Assembly: GCF_014646215.1 (NCBI RefSeq)
Contig: NZ_BMNA01000015.1
Span: forward strand, 18,210-82,209
Reading direction: 5' to 3'
DNA length: 64,000 nucleotides
Origin: Nakamurella endophytica
GTDB taxonomy: Bacteria > Actinomycetota > Actinomycetes > Mycobacteriales > Nakamurellaceae
Shown: piece after piece, positions 17,776-26,986 of the stretch
Position numbering within the stretch: position 1 is the stretch's first letter
How the letters are laid out: the number at the start of each line of letters is the position of its first letter
Notes under the pieces: generated by a model
The model's database searches: none
Told to the model about the DNA's origin: nothing
The model's input: the letters and a program-made list of their open reading frames with translations, nothing else
Translations under genes and position numbers: made by a program

Positions 17776-20255
17776 CCCCGGCTCCCGCGCTGCTGGCCGT
17801 CCTGGTCGGGAGATCTCGGCGACCCCGCCTGCGGTCGGGTGCGCTGCGGCGGCGCTGCGAACCCGGCTCTCGGCGGTCGCGCCGGCCCTGAGTCCTGCGG
17901 CTTTGACAGCCTTGCTGCGGAGTTCGGACCGCTGGCCGCGGCCGTGGACCCTTGCCCCGTCGTGTCTCCGGTCCCGCGGTGCGGCGGCGGGGTATGGGCC
18001 AACGGTGGCAGCCGCCGCGGCGATTCGACCCGAAGTGACGGCCCGGCAACCGTCGCCGCGTCGCCGCGTCGCCGCGCCGGCGGTGTCGTCGCAGCACCAG
18101 CGGCCGCTGGCGGCGTCCCCTGCCGACTGGACGGGCCGGCGGCCCGCTTGCCCGCCGCCGGGGGTGGAGTGTTGGCTAGCGGCTTGAGTTCGCGGGTGGT
18201 CACCGGCCCCGGCCCACGGCCGCCGGCGCGGCCCGCGGTGATCGCCTCGTTAGTGGCGCGGGCGCCGGTCGGGCTCGACGACGGCGCCGAATGTTCCACC
18301 ACCCGCCGCGCCGGACGCCCTTGCCGCGGCGGCGACGCCACGAACCCCGGACGTTGCTCCTCCACGACGGCCGCTCCGTCGACCGTGCGGGTCTCCGCGG
18401 CGAACGAGCGCCGGGTCGCCGGCTCGCCGGCGACGAACCGCCGGCCCTCACCGTCGCCGCTGCCGGTGGGCACCACCTCGACCGGTGCCGGACCGGCCGG
18501 GGGAAGCTGCCGGCCACGGCCGGTCGCCGCGTCCCCCGCGGTGGGCGGCAACTGCCGCGGCGCACGAGCGCGGACCGGCTCGACAACTCGACGACCCGGC
18601 CCGGCCGGGCCACCCGGCCGTCGGTACGGCGTCGCGACCGTCGTCGGGGTCGGTGGCGGCCGGTTGTCCAGCGGCGCCAAGGCCCGCAACCCCTGCCCGT
18701 ACAGCCGACCCAAACCGGCCGCGGCCTGCCCGGCCGCGCGGCCCATCCCCAGCCCCGCGCCGACCAGGACGGGCGCCGCCGAGACTCCTGCCCTGGCGCT
18801 GCCTTTCGTCAGCTTCAACGCTTGCCGGCCCATCGCCCCTAGGCCACGCATCGCCATGTAGGAGGAGAACGGGGAGGCCCCTGCCCCGGCGCCCAGCCCG
18901 ACCACGTTTTCCAACCGGCCCCGCATCCGCACCCCGGTGATGAACACGGCCAGGTTGAACATGCCGACCACGAAGAACCCGTAGCGACCCACACCCAGGT
19001 TCAGGATCGACGAGAGCACCATCACGGCGCCGATCACCGCAGTGATGATCACCGCCTGGAACAGCGCACCCAGCAACTCCTCCAGCCAGCGGACCCCGAT
19101 CTCGCGCGGCCGGCCCGGAATCATCCAGGTCAGCAAAAAGAACAACCCCAACAAGATCAACAGCAGGAACCCGATGACGGCCATCAATCCGAACACCACC
19201 AACGCGATCAGCATCGCCACCAACGGCAACGTCACCACCGCCACGAAGATCACTGCGCCGGCCCTACCGAAGCTCTGCCCGCGGATCCAGTCACACTGGG
19301 CGTTCAACTCGTTCGGGCAGTACTGACCTGTGGCGTCGTTCGAGTTGCCGCCATTCTTGCCAGCGAGTCTCTCGGACAGGTCCTGCCAGCGCTGGTCCTG
19401 GGTGAGGTAGTCCTTGCCGACGTCCTTACAGATGTCGGCCGAGTTGAAAGCGACGTAGCACCACGGTGTCACGACGTAGGTGTTGAACATCGCGTCGGAG
19501 AGCTTCCGCGTCGCGCCGGGTAGGTCGTTGGGTAGCTGCACCGCCGGAAAGCCGGCCGCGGACTGCCCGGCCGAAGAGACGCTGGAGTAGCCCGTCAACG
19601 CCGCTGTGGTGATCGATGTGCGGGCATCATCCAGCGTAGTCAGCGACGCCGACGGTGCCAGCGCGAAGGACGCTGCAAAGATCGACGCGGCGATGATCCA
19701 TGCGCCGTCACTGAAGAGCGATCCGCCACCGGAGCGCTTCATCCGTGCGTAGGCAGCGAACCCCGCGATCGCCAGCGTGGAACCAAACAGCGGCCAGAAC
19801 ACCTGTACAGCGACCTGCCGGACCGCGGCGTCGATCTCAATGCGATTGTCGGCGTAGAGGGTCAGGTTGAGCAGCCACTGCATACACACGATCGCGCCGC
19901 GGGCGATCGACGCGAGCAAGATCAAGACGACCGACTCGAGCGCATGCAGCAGGTTCCACATCGACTCCTCGATCCACGGAGCACCGTGGTGGCTGTCTGA
20001 CAGCTGAATCGGCACCGTGAACGCCGAGGGATCCAGCCGCTCGAAGACCGTCTGGCCGCCGGCCGACCCAAGGTCCGGTCCCACGATCAGCCCGTCCGCG
20101 TGCGCGGCAACTCCTTGTCCCACTGAGAAGAAGCCGACCAACCAAGCGCAGCCAGTGAGCCGCCACTTTGATCCGAGCAACCACCGAGCGGGCCGCCAGA
20201 GCGGCTGCAGGAGGACTACTACCGCGATCCACCCGGGCCCGACGATTCGCCGCAT
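17772..20255 (-). CDS. VirB6/TrbL-like polytopic conjugation protein
   Basis: An 827-aa protein from ATG 20255 (MRRIVGPGWIAV) with GGGACGAG eight bases upstream; a GTG at 20303 would add 16 residues and overlap the lipoprotein stop. A signal-like segment is followed by an extracytoplasmic loop, then membrane segments around SVVLILLASIARGAIVCMQW, LFGSTLAIAGFAAYA, IIAASIFAASFALAP, and a cluster from VIFVAVVTLPLVAMLIALVV to FFVVGMFNLAVFITG. The C-terminal 300 residues are Pro/Arg/Ala-rich and disordered. This is the layout of VirB6/TrbL proteins of Gram-positive T4SS, which form part of the inner-membrane channel. It overlaps its neighbour by 4 bp. Confidence 0.8.
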   Translation of the reverse strand: MRRIVGPGWIAVVVLLQPLWRPARWLLGSKWRLTGCAWLVGFFSVGQGVAAHADGLIVGPDLGSAGGQTVFERLDPSAFTVPIQLSDSHHGAPWIEESMWNLLHALESVVLILLASIARGAIVCMQWLLNLTLYADNRIEIDAAVRQVAVQVFWPLFGSTLAIAGFAAYARMKRSGGGSLFSDGAWIIAASIFAASFALAPSASLTTLDDARTSITTAALTGYSSVSSAGQSAAGFPAVQLPNDLPGATRKLSDAMFNTYVVTPWCYVAFNSADICKDVGKDYLTQDQRWQDLSERLAGKNGGNSNDATGQYCPNELNAQCDWIRGQSFGRAGAVIFVAVVTLPLVAMLIALVVFGLMAVIGFLLLILLGLFFLLTWMIPGRPREIGVRWLEELLGALFQAVIITAVIGAVMVLSSILNLGVGRYGFFVVGMFNLAVFITGVRMRGRLENVVGLGAGAGASPFSSYMAMRGLGAMGRQALKLTKGSARAGVSAAPVLVGAGLGMGRAAGQAAAGLGRLYGQGLRALAPLDNRPPPTPTTVATPYRRPGGPAGPGRRVVEPVRARAPRQLPPTAGDAATGRGRQLPPAGPAPVEVVPTGSGDGEGRRFVAGEPATRRSFAAETRTVDGAAVVEEQRPGFVASPPRQGRPARRVVEHSAPSSSPTGARATNEAITAGRAGGRGPGPVTTRELKPLANTPPPAAGKRAAGPSSRQGTPPAAAGAATTPPARRRGDAATVAGPSLRVESPRRLPPLAHTPPPHRGTGDTTGQGSTAAASGPNSAARLSKPQDSGPARPPRAGFAAPPQRTRPQAGSPRSPDQDGQQRGSRG

Positions 20256-20296
20256 GAGGTCTCGTCCCAACGGCCTTTTGCACGGAGTGCCATCGC

Positions 20297-20743
20297 CTAA
20301 CACGTGCTGCCAACCTCGCCAGGGTCATGTTGAGCGAGCGAGTCCACTGCCCAGCTGCCGTCGCTTCGCTTGATGAGGCCCGGCTCGAAGATCAAGAAGC
20401 GGTTGACTGGCTGATCGACCGTGTAGATGACTCCGACGGATCCGTTGGAGTAGGTGCAGGTTTGCTGACTGGCGCGGGGAGTCTGGTGGGACCAGTTCGC
20501 GCTACCTGTGCACAGGCTCTGGCTGGTCAGCGCGGCGCGTTCCTTCGTCGTGGTGAAGCTGCATGCGGTGGCGAGGTCGCCAGCTGCCCAGGCGTTGGCG
20601 AAGGCGTCGGCGACGGCGCGTGGGTTGGTGCGGTCGACGGTGGGAGGGGCGGGGGTGTTGCTGCCGCCGCAGCCGGTGAGCAGCACGCCGCCGAGGACCG
20701 TGACGGTGGCCAGGGCGGTGATGGTCTTGGGTTGCGCGGTCAT
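20297..20743 (-). CDS. small T4SS-associated lipoprotein
   Basis: A 148-aa protein from ATG 20743, overlapping the VirB4-like stop by 4 bp. The signal MTAQPKTITALATVTVLGG ends in a lipobox LLTGC. The mature domain NPRAVADAFANAWAAGDLATACSFTT and DGSWAVDSLAQ resembles the DUF4878/SnoaL-like cone fold that also underlies TcpC and VirB8 proteins. A lipid-anchored small cone-fold protein inside this operon could assist channel assembly at the outer face of the membrane. The function is inferred from fold impression and position; the lipoprotein and coding calls are strong. Confidence 0.7.
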   Translation of the reverse strand: MTAQPKTITALATVTVLGGVLLTGCGGSNTPAPPTVDRTNPRAVADAFANAWAAGDLATACSFTTTKERAALTSQSLCTGSANWSHQTPRASQQTCTYSNGSVGVIYTVDQPVNRFLIFEPGLIKRSDGSWAVDSLAQHDPGEVGSTC

Positions 20744-23232
20744 GAGGCTTCCTCCATCGGGTCGGCGGTGGTGCCGTCGGTGGAAGTGTCGACCGTGGTG
20801 GGGTGGCGTTTGGTGGTGGTGTCCAGGACTTCGGCGATCTGTTGGGTGAGCCGGTCGAACCGGATCGCGGCGATCTGCCCTTGCGAGTCGCGGTACAGGC
20901 ATTGGCCCTTGCGCAGTCCTCGCTGCCGGTCCAGCACGGCCCGGTCGGGTTCCAACCCCAGGAGGCGAGCCTGGTCGGCGGCTTCGGTGTCGGTGCGAGC
21001 ACCGAAGGCGAACACCGAGTTGATCTGGTCCACCAGGCCGGGGATGCGGAGTAGGTCACCGGTGGCCTGGGTGTCCAGGAGCAGGTCGGTGTCGTTGGCG
21101 CTGCCCATGCGGGCGATCCGCTCGAGCAGCGATGTGCCGTAGGAGAACCCAGTGATCAGGTGCAGTTCCGGCAACGCCAGCAGTTTGGGGATCCCGCGGA
21201 CCTGGCTGGACATGTGCGCCAGGTAGGTGAACACGGCCTGGACGAACATCGCCGACAGCCGCCCGCCGGGCTTCCACAGTTCCTCGGGGGTGTGCGGGTC
21301 TGGCAGCCGCAGCGCGTTGAGTTTGAAGTAGACGAATCCGGGCCCGGTGGGGATCGGCGTGGCTGACAGGTCCGGCGGGCCGGCGACGGCGCGCGCTAGC
21401 GGGTCGCGGGCGAGGCTGGTCAGGTCTCGGCCTAGCTGCTGCTCGTGCGGGTCGGTGCTGTTGTGCAGGGCTTCGATGATCGCGTGGGTGGACCGCTGGT
21501 CCGGGTCCGACAGGGCGGCGACGGAGTCGGCGGCGGCCCGCAGCGGCGCCTCAACCAGTTGCCGGCGCTGCACCGGAAGCATCAGGGTCAGGTCATCGAC
21601 CGCATAGGATGCGGCGGTCTGCGGGTCGTCCTGCAGGTAGCGGAACGCATCCAGCGCACCGGAGGCCTGCTCCTCTGCCGAGAGCCGCCACACTGTCCCG
21701 CCGTACATCTCGCAGTAGTCCGGGACACCGCCGAGGTCGCCCTTCATGTCCGGCAGGGCGGCCCAGCTCGGCACGGCCAGCTGCTCGGCGACCAGCATCA
21801 GGCACATCGAGGTGGACTTGGCCATGCCGGTCGATCCGACCAGCACGGTGGTGACGGCGTCGCGGGTCAGCTGGGCGTTGGTGATGCGGGTGCGGACCGG
21901 ACCTGGGGTGGAGCCGGTGTTCGCCGCAACGTACGACCCGGTGGCCGAGCCGACCTGGGAGCCGCCGTGAAACCACGACCCCACCAGCGTCGACAGGGGC
22001 CGGAACTGGGCGAACTCGAGCACCCGCCGCCGGTCTCCAAGCACTGTTTCCTTCCACAGCAGGTCCTGCAGGTGCGGCGGCGCCCACAGCTTGATTCCGC
22101 GGCCGGCGTACCGGTCGATCAGCGCCTGGGTGCGACGGTCCAGCACGTCAAGGTCCTCGGCCTCGACCACCCACGTGGGGGTGTCCCACACCATGTCCAG
22201 GAGCCCGGATTGCACCTCCAGTAGTCGCGCCGACAGGGTGGAACGGGCCAGCGCGACCTGCTCGGGGGCTTCCTCGGCCAGTCCTTCACGGGCGGTGCGT
22301 TCCTGCTCCTTGGCCAGCGCCAACGCCTCCGACAGCGTCTTGACCGCTTCCGCTTTGGGTGGTCGACGCCCGCGGATGGACACCTCGACCGGCGGGGCGG
22401 TCGGGTCGTCGTCGCTGCGCAACACGTCCAAATGCTTGAGCCACTCCCCGCCCGGCAGCTCCAACCCTGTTGCTGGAAACCCTGTCTCGGTGGGGATAAC
22501 CAGCCGCAGGTAGCGGGTGCCCAGGTCCGTGCCGATCTCGGTGTGCCGGGCACCGGGCAGCACTTGCGCCGACTTGAGCCGGGCCAGCTGCCCGCCGGAA
22601 GCGATCGGCGTGTCGGGCAGCCAGTCCACCACCCGCCGCAGGTCGTGCCGCAGCGCCCACGCCAGCTCCTGCGTCGTCGCCGGCCGCGCCCGGAAGCTGG
22701 ATTCGCCCATCCGCTGCAACCACCCCGACACCCGCTTGACGCTGACGGCCAACGCCTGCGCGGCGTCCCCGGACGACAACGCGCCGGTTGTCGCCTTCTT
22801 CGCGCGGGCGGTCAGCTGCGCCGGCAGGCTGGTGTCCGCCACATCCATCCGAACCCCGATCAGCACCTGCCGCCGGGGAAAGTCATTGGCATCAATCCGG
22901 TCCGCCTGCAACGCCAGCAACTGCTGCGCCCCGTCGGGCAAATCGGGCCGCCACTCCTGGTCCAGGTAGTCCTGCCCGGACCAACGGCCCCACTGCACCT
23001 TGATGTGAAAGTCCGCACCGGGGGGCAACAACCGGCCCAAGTCCGCGGCGTTCTCCGCCGTCGCCGCAACCAGCCGCGCCGAGTCCAGCTCGTCGGTCGC
23101 CGCCGGCGGGATGACCGCCCACGCCCACGTCCCACCCGGGCCGGTCGACACGCCCTGCGCCAGAGCGGTCGGCGTGGCCACCGGGCCGCCATCACGGCGC
23201 CAACGGGATCCGGCGTTGCGCAGCAGGCCCAT
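20740..23232 (-). CDS. VirB4-like conjugation ATPase with unusual nucleotide-binding motifs
   Basis: An 830-aa protein overlapping the lipoprotein gene by 4 bp and the TcpE gene by 1 bp. The N-terminal half corresponds to the VirB4/PrgJ/TraC-like domain (WAWAVIPPAA start, QVLIGVRMDV). The RecA-like half has VLVGSTGMAKSTS at 464-476, where the Gly normally before the catalytic Lys is Ala. The Walker B position near 684-692 reads LLALPELHL in place of a hydrophobic-DE motif. Later segments DTDLLLDTQATGDLLRIPG and NSVFAFGARTDTEAADQARLLG match the motif-III and arginine-finger region. It powers assembly of the channel. Hydrolysis may be altered by the motif changes. Confidence 0.8.
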   Translation of the reverse strand: MGLLRNAGSRWRRDGGPVATPTALAQGVSTGPGGTWAWAVIPPAATDELDSARLVAATAENAADLGRLLPPGADFHIKVQWGRWSGQDYLDQEWRPDLPDGAQQLLALQADRIDANDFPRRQVLIGVRMDVADTSLPAQLTARAKKATTGALSSGDAAQALAVSVKRVSGWLQRMGESSFRARPATTQELAWALRHDLRRVVDWLPDTPIASGGQLARLKSAQVLPGARHTEIGTDLGTRYLRLVIPTETGFPATGLELPGGEWLKHLDVLRSDDDPTAPPVEVSIRGRRPPKAEAVKTLSEALALAKEQERTAREGLAEEAPEQVALARSTLSARLLEVQSGLLDMVWDTPTWVVEAEDLDVLDRRTQALIDRYAGRGIKLWAPPHLQDLLWKETVLGDRRRVLEFAQFRPLSTLVGSWFHGGSQVGSATGSYVAANTGSTPGPVRTRITNAQLTRDAVTTVLVGSTGMAKSTSMCLMLVAEQLAVPSWAALPDMKGDLGGVPDYCEMYGGTVWRLSAEEQASGALDAFRYLQDDPQTAASYAVDDLTLMLPVQRRQLVEAPLRAAADSVAALSDPDQRSTHAIIEALHNSTDPHEQQLGRDLTSLARDPLARAVAGPPDLSATPIPTGPGFVYFKLNALRLPDPHTPEELWKPGGRLSAMFVQAVFTYLAHMSSQVRGIPKLLALPELHLITGFSYGTSLLERIARMGSANDTDLLLDTQATGDLLRIPGLVDQINSVFAFGARTDTEAADQARLLGLEPDRAVLDRQRGLRKGQCLYRDSQGQIAAIRFDRLTQQIAEVLDTTTKRHPTTVDTSTDGTTADPMEEAS

Positions 23233-23801
23233 CAGGTCCAGATCCCTTCAGTGGCGGCATGGTTGGCGTGCTCGCCCGCCGCGGCGTCTCTCCTGCGTCC
23301 GGGTCGACGGCCAGACCCGGCGGTCACGGCGGCGGCGGACAGGGTGAACGGTGCGAGCGAGACGCCGGCCCTGCGGGCGGCGCGGCGCAACCGCCGCGAG
23401 GCTGCCGGGTCGACGACGGTCCACTGCGCCCGTACCAGGAACGGCCGTCCCGGCCGTTCACGCGCGGCCATCGAATCCAGCATCGGCACCTGCCGACGCG
23501 CCAGGTAACGGGCACGGTCCAGCCACAGCACGTAGTGCGGCCGCCCGCCGGCATCCGGCCGCAACGCTGCCAGCGCCAGCAACGCCGGCGGCACGATGTA
23601 GGCCCAGGCGTACCGCAGCACCGGCACCCCGAACACCACGCCGAGCAGCAGCCAGCAGGGCACGATGATCGCCGCGCCGACCAGCAGCTTGCGCCGTGCC
23701 ACCCCTTCCCCGAGATCGAACCGGCCGACGTTGTACTGGCGGGCCTCGATCCGCACATGCGCGGTGTCCGAGGGCAGCGGGAACCGAGACTCGCCGCTCA
23801 C
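23232..23801 (-). CDS. TcpE-like conjugation membrane protein
   Basis: A 189-aa protein from GTG 23801, which overlaps the upstream TGA by 3 bp; a longer frame to 23924 is mostly Arg/Gly-rich. The pattern PSDTAHVRIEARQYNVG, then LLVGAAIIVPCWLLLGVVFG and YAWAYIVPPALLALAALRP, then a basic RPHYVLWLDRARYLAR segment, matches TcpE proteins: short cytosolic start, two close membrane segments, basic cytosolic tail. TcpE is an inner-membrane component needed for efficient transfer in clostridial Tcp systems. The C-terminus VTAGSGRRPGRRRDAAAG is probably disordered. Confidence 0.7.
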   Translation of the reverse strand: MSGESRFPLPSDTAHVRIEARQYNVGRFDLGEGVARRKLLVGAAIIVPCWLLLGVVFGVPVLRYAWAYIVPPALLALAALRPDAGGRPHYVLWLDRARYLARRQVPMLDSMAARERPGRPFLVRAQWTVVDPAASRRLRRAARRAGVSLAPFTLSAAAVTAGSGRRPGRRRDAAAGEHANHAATEGIWT

Positions 23802-24031
23802 CGGAGCACCGCCGCGACATCCCTCGAACCGCCACCGCCGAAGGCCAAAGGCGCGGCCGGCCACCCGCACAGCAGCTGCCGGACGTTCCGGGACCGGTCG
23901 GGCAACGCCGCCCCCACAGCGCACAGCACGGCGTCCGCGGCGACCGCCGCCGCCTGGTCAATCCCGAGCACCGACCACGTACCGGCCAGCGGCATGGCCG
24001 CGGCTGCGGCCGCCAGGCACCCCACCGTCAT
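23798..24031 (-). CDS. small hydrophobic protein in T4SS operon
   Basis: A 77-aa protein between the TcpD-like and TcpE-like genes, overlapping the latter at GTGA and following the former by 7 bp. The N-terminus MTVGCLAAAAAAMPLAGTW is hydrophobic and is followed by a second Ala-rich helix (AAAVAADAVLCAVGAALP). The C-terminus is Gly-rich. The tight spacing argues for a true gene. No family is recognised; a small membrane or secreted accessory is likely. Confidence 0.5.
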   Translation of the reverse strand: MTVGCLAAAAAAMPLAGTWSVLGIDQAAAVAADAVLCAVGAALPDRSRNVRQLLCGWPAAPLAFGGGGSRDVAAVLR

Positions 24032-24038
24032 CGCCGCT

Positions 24039-24323
24039 TCAGCCGAAGATCTGGTGGACGATCGCCACGATCGTGGCCTGGGCGTTATCGGGGGCGAAGA
24101 CGAACCAGCCGGCGAAGATTGCGGCGGCTCCTTCGGCGATCATCTCGCCCCACCGCTTCTGCGCCCACGCGGTGAACATCCGCACGATCAGGATGACCAT
24201 GAACAGCGACACCAAGATCGTGATGATCGTGTTCTTGAGCGAGTCGAACTGCGGCAACGCCAGTGTCGTCGTTGGGGCGGCCATGTGTGCCGCTGCGGCG
24301 GCCTGGGACAGCAGCACGGACAT
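24039..24323 (-). CDS. TcpD-like small conjugation membrane protein
   Basis: A 94-aa protein with one strong membrane segment (SLKNTIITILVSLFMVILIV) near residues 28-47 and a second hydrophobic stretch (MIAEGAAAIFAGWFVFAP). The pattern FDSLKNTIITILV…RWGEM…GWFVFAPD is typical of TcpD proteins, which lie beside TcpE and TcpC in Gram-positive conjugation operons. The two-TM layout also resembles VirB2 pilin-type subunits, which is the alternative. Its ribosome-binding sequence AGGAGGATCC lies just upstream of the ATG, among the best in the operon, consistent with high output. Confidence 0.72.
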   Translation of the reverse strand: MSVLLSQAAAAAHMAAPTTTLALPQFDSLKNTIITILVSLFMVILIVRMFTAWAQKRWGEMIAEGAAAIFAGWFVFAPDNAQATIVAIVHQIFG

Positions 24324-24348
24324 CGGATCCTCCTGAAACCGGCGTGGT

Positions 24349-26079
24349 CTACGGGGCGGTGGTGGTCAGCTGAGGGCCGATGGCGGCGATGTACCAGCGG
24401 TCCTGGGAGAAGGTCAGGGCCAACGCGTACCGCTGGGCGATCTGCAGATCAGTGCCGGTGAGCTGCCAGGTCGCGGTGCCGGTGCCGGTGGCGGACATCG
24501 CCGTGGCGGTGGAGCCGGCCGGCTGCTTCGGCGTCGCGGTCACCCAGTCCGGCAGCGACACCAGGGACACCGCCCCGGCCAGGCCGCGAACAGTGACCCC
24601 AGGGGCGGTCACATAGGCGACGTCGCCGCTGCCGTAGTCGCCGAGCAGCGTCGCTGCAGTGGCCTGGCTGTCCCTGGCCAAATTGGGATCGTTCTGCGCG
24701 TCGGTCGGAGCGGAAACCAGCTGCGGAGCCTCCCCGCTGAAGACCGCCCCTCCGCCGCTCACCGACACTGAGCCGCCAGGGCCTGTGGTTTGGGTGACTG
24801 GCACGGTCAAGGTCAGCCACCGCACACCCAGGACATGCCACCCGGCCGGAACCGGGCCGGGGTCGGCTGCGGCACCGGCCGGGCCGGTCTCCTGCTGCGG
24901 TTCTGGCTGCGCCGTACCGGCGGTCCTGGGCGGTATCGCGACTCGCACCCGCACCGTGACCGCGACGAGAGCATGGGAGGCGTCGACAACGAGCACCGTG
25001 CCCGGCAGCGCAGCCTCCGCCCGCAGGTACCCCGAGCCCTTCCACCGTTGCCCGCTCACCCCGCCACTGACATCGGCCGCCAAGGCGGCAACGCCAGCGG
25101 CGCTGCTCGCCGGGCTGTAGGACAAGTAGTCCAGCGCGTACCGGGCCGCCGCCTGCGACGCCTCAGCCGAGTCGAACGCTGCATCCGCCGGGGCGGCCGC
25201 GGACGGGCCGCTGCGGCCGAAGAGCGGGTTCCACAGCACTTGCTTCGCCCCGGCCACCGCGACCACTGCGACAACCACGAACAGCGCCGTCCGGCCCAGC
25301 GTCGCGGAGAACCCACGCGGAGCCCGCAACACCTCGATATCTGGCGCCGACCCTGCCGCGCGCAGCTCGCCCGGTGACGGGGTCAGCGGCACCTCCGGCT
25401 CGACCTCCGCCGGTATCGGCGAGCTCCCTGACCTCAACCGCCGGCGCCGCCGGCTCGGTCGGTCCTTCAAAGGCCGCGGCGAAGTTCGAGCCGGCTCCGC
25501 GCGGTCGGTCGGCACCATCGACGGCGCGGGTCCATCCGCGGCGGTCGGCGACGCGGCTTCGGCGAGCCCGGCCAGCCACTCCGGCGTTGTCGCACCTCTG
25601 CGGTCCCGGTGGCCGGCTTCGCGGCGGCGCCGCTCGCCGCGGTCCAAGCCGGCCACCTTGCGCAGCACTGCGACCACGCTGGCCGGCCGCACCGAAGCCC
25701 CGCCGCGGCCGGGCAGCGGCACCGCTGCTCCTTCGACCGGCTGTGCAGCAGGCGTAACCGGCGCCGGAACCGGCAGGGCGTCCCAATCGAAGGGATCCGG
25801 CTCCGACTGCGCCGGCGAGGATTGCCTCGCGCTTGGTGCGGCCGGCGGCGTGGTGGGGCTGGACGGCGACGCAAACGGTGCCAGCGGTCGGTCCTCGATG
25901 CCCGAAGTCGGGACCAGTCCGGTCGCCGTGGCGTGGGTCGGCCCGCCGGGTTGTAGGAAGTTCAACTCGCTGGCGACCGGGCGGACCCGCGGCGAAGCCC
26001 GGCGCCCGGGGTCGGTCGGGGGCGCATTGACGGTCACCGACAGGTCCTCACGCGGCGCGTCCGGGACGCGCCGGGACAC
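24349..26079 (-). CDS. TcpC-like (VirB8-fold) conjugation protein
   Basis: A 576-aa protein. A long Pro/Ser/Arg-rich cytosolic region (1-255) precedes one membrane segment TALFVVVAVVAVAGAKQVLW near 264-283. The extracytoplasmic part holds two tandem NTF2-like modules: AAARYALDYLSYSPASSAAG through WHVLGVRWLTLTVPV, and ATAATLLGDYGSGDVAYVTAPG through RYALALTFSQDRWYIAAIG. This is the TcpC layout of clostridial pCW3 and ICEBs1 ConG/ConB-like systems, where trimers scaffold the channel. The extended cytosolic tail is longer than in most family members. It overlaps the MinD-like gene by 32 bp. Confidence 0.8.
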   Translation of the reverse strand: MSRRVPDAPREDLSVTVNAPPTDPGRRASPRVRPVASELNFLQPGGPTHATATGLVPTSGIEDRPLAPFASPSSPTTPPAAPSARQSSPAQSEPDPFDWDALPVPAPVTPAAQPVEGAAVPLPGRGGASVRPASVVAVLRKVAGLDRGERRRREAGHRDRRGATTPEWLAGLAEAASPTAADGPAPSMVPTDRAEPARTSPRPLKDRPSRRRRRLRSGSSPIPAEVEPEVPLTPSPGELRAAGSAPDIEVLRAPRGFSATLGRTALFVVVAVVAVAGAKQVLWNPLFGRSGPSAAAPADAAFDSAEASQAAARYALDYLSYSPASSAAGVAALAADVSGGVSGQRWKGSGYLRAEAALPGTVLVVDASHALVAVTVRVRVAIPPRTAGTAQPEPQQETGPAGAAADPGPVPAGWHVLGVRWLTLTVPVTQTTGPGGSVSVSGGGAVFSGEAPQLVSAPTDAQNDPNLARDSQATAATLLGDYGSGDVAYVTAPGVTVRGLAGAVSLVSLPDWVTATPKQPAGSTATAMSATGTGTATWQLTGTDLQIAQRYALALTFSQDRWYIAAIGPQLTTTAP

Positions 26080-26986
26080 CGGCGGTGTGCCGCGCCGGGC
26101 GTGCCAGGCAACCGGCGACGTGGTTGCACGCTCGAAGGAAGCCCAGGTTCGACTCTCGAGTTAGCTCGTTCCAGTTGATCAGGCCGCCGCCGTGCAGAGC
26201 CGGGTCGTACGGCACGACGAAGACTCCGCCGCACGACTCGGCCAGCCAGTCGATCGCTGGACGCAGCTCCTCCAGGTCCACGCCTGGGTTTTCCACGCCG
26301 AGCACCACAGTCGCACCAGCGACCAAGTCGTCCAGGTCGTCCTCGCGCAGCTCCTCCAACAACTGATGCGTCGACTCCAAGGAGTCCACCGTGGACAGCG
26401 CGCCGATCGCCAGGTGGTCCGCGGCGTGCAAACCGGCTTGAGCACAGTCGTCGAGGAGCTGCTTGCCCAGATCGGTCACCACGAGCTGCGCCAGCTGCGA
26501 CAACCTGGCCAGGCTGACGTCTAGCTCTGGTCGTCTCATTGCCCGTACTGCAGCGCGGCGAGCCCGGTCGTGGTGCATCAGGTGCACCCGACCGGAAGCC
26601 ACCTGCAGGTAGCTCATCAGCTCGCTGGGAAAAACCACCTGCTCGGCATCAGCGACGAACTCGGTCAGCGCTTTGACGTCCGGGTCGGCCTGGCCGGCCA
26701 GGCGCCGGCGCAGCTTGCCGATGGTCGGATCAAGATCCACCCCGACGGTCAACCTCGGCACCACCAACGACAGGAAGTGCACCAAGGCCGCCGCCGTGGT
26801 CGTCGAGTTGCCGCCGCCCTTCCCACTGACCACCGTCACGGTTCGAGACGCCACACCCGGCATCCGGGCATACGCCGCCGCTTCCAACGCCGACCACTCA
26901 GCACTCACCTCGCCCCACAGCGCTTGCTGCTGCGCCGCCTCGGTCAACTCGACCGCCAACGCATCTGTCCTGCGCGTCGTCCTCAC
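26048..26986 (-). CDS. MinD/ParA-like ATPase of the conjugation operon, degenerate P-loop
   Basis: A 312-aa protein. The deviant Walker A region reads VVSGKGGGNSTTTA, starting near residue 53: the first lysine of the SIMIBI signature (KGG) is kept but the second (GKT) is replaced by Asn-Ser. Switch regions include VGVDLDPTIGKLRR, QLVVTDLGKQLLDD and VVLGVENPGVDLEEL. The C-terminus places ESNLGFLRACNHVAG. MinD-like proteins of this type occur at the head of actinobacterial conjugation operons and may position the apparatus at the membrane. Without the P-loop Lys it may bind but not hydrolyse nucleotide. It overlaps the small TM gene by 4 bp. Confidence 0.72.
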   Translation of the reverse strand: MRTTRRTDALAVELTEAAQQQALWGEVSAEWSALEAAAYARMPGVASRTVTVVSGKGGGNSTTTAAALVHFLSLVVPRLTVGVDLDPTIGKLRRRLAGQADPDVKALTEFVADAEQVVFPSELMSYLQVASGRVHLMHHDRARRAAVRAMRRPELDVSLARLSQLAQLVVTDLGKQLLDDCAQAGLHAADHLAIGALSTVDSLESTHQLLEELREDDLDDLVAGATVVLGVENPGVDLEELRPAIDWLAESCGGVFVVPYDPALHGGGLINWNELTRESNLGFLRACNHVAGCLARPARHTAGVPARPGRAA

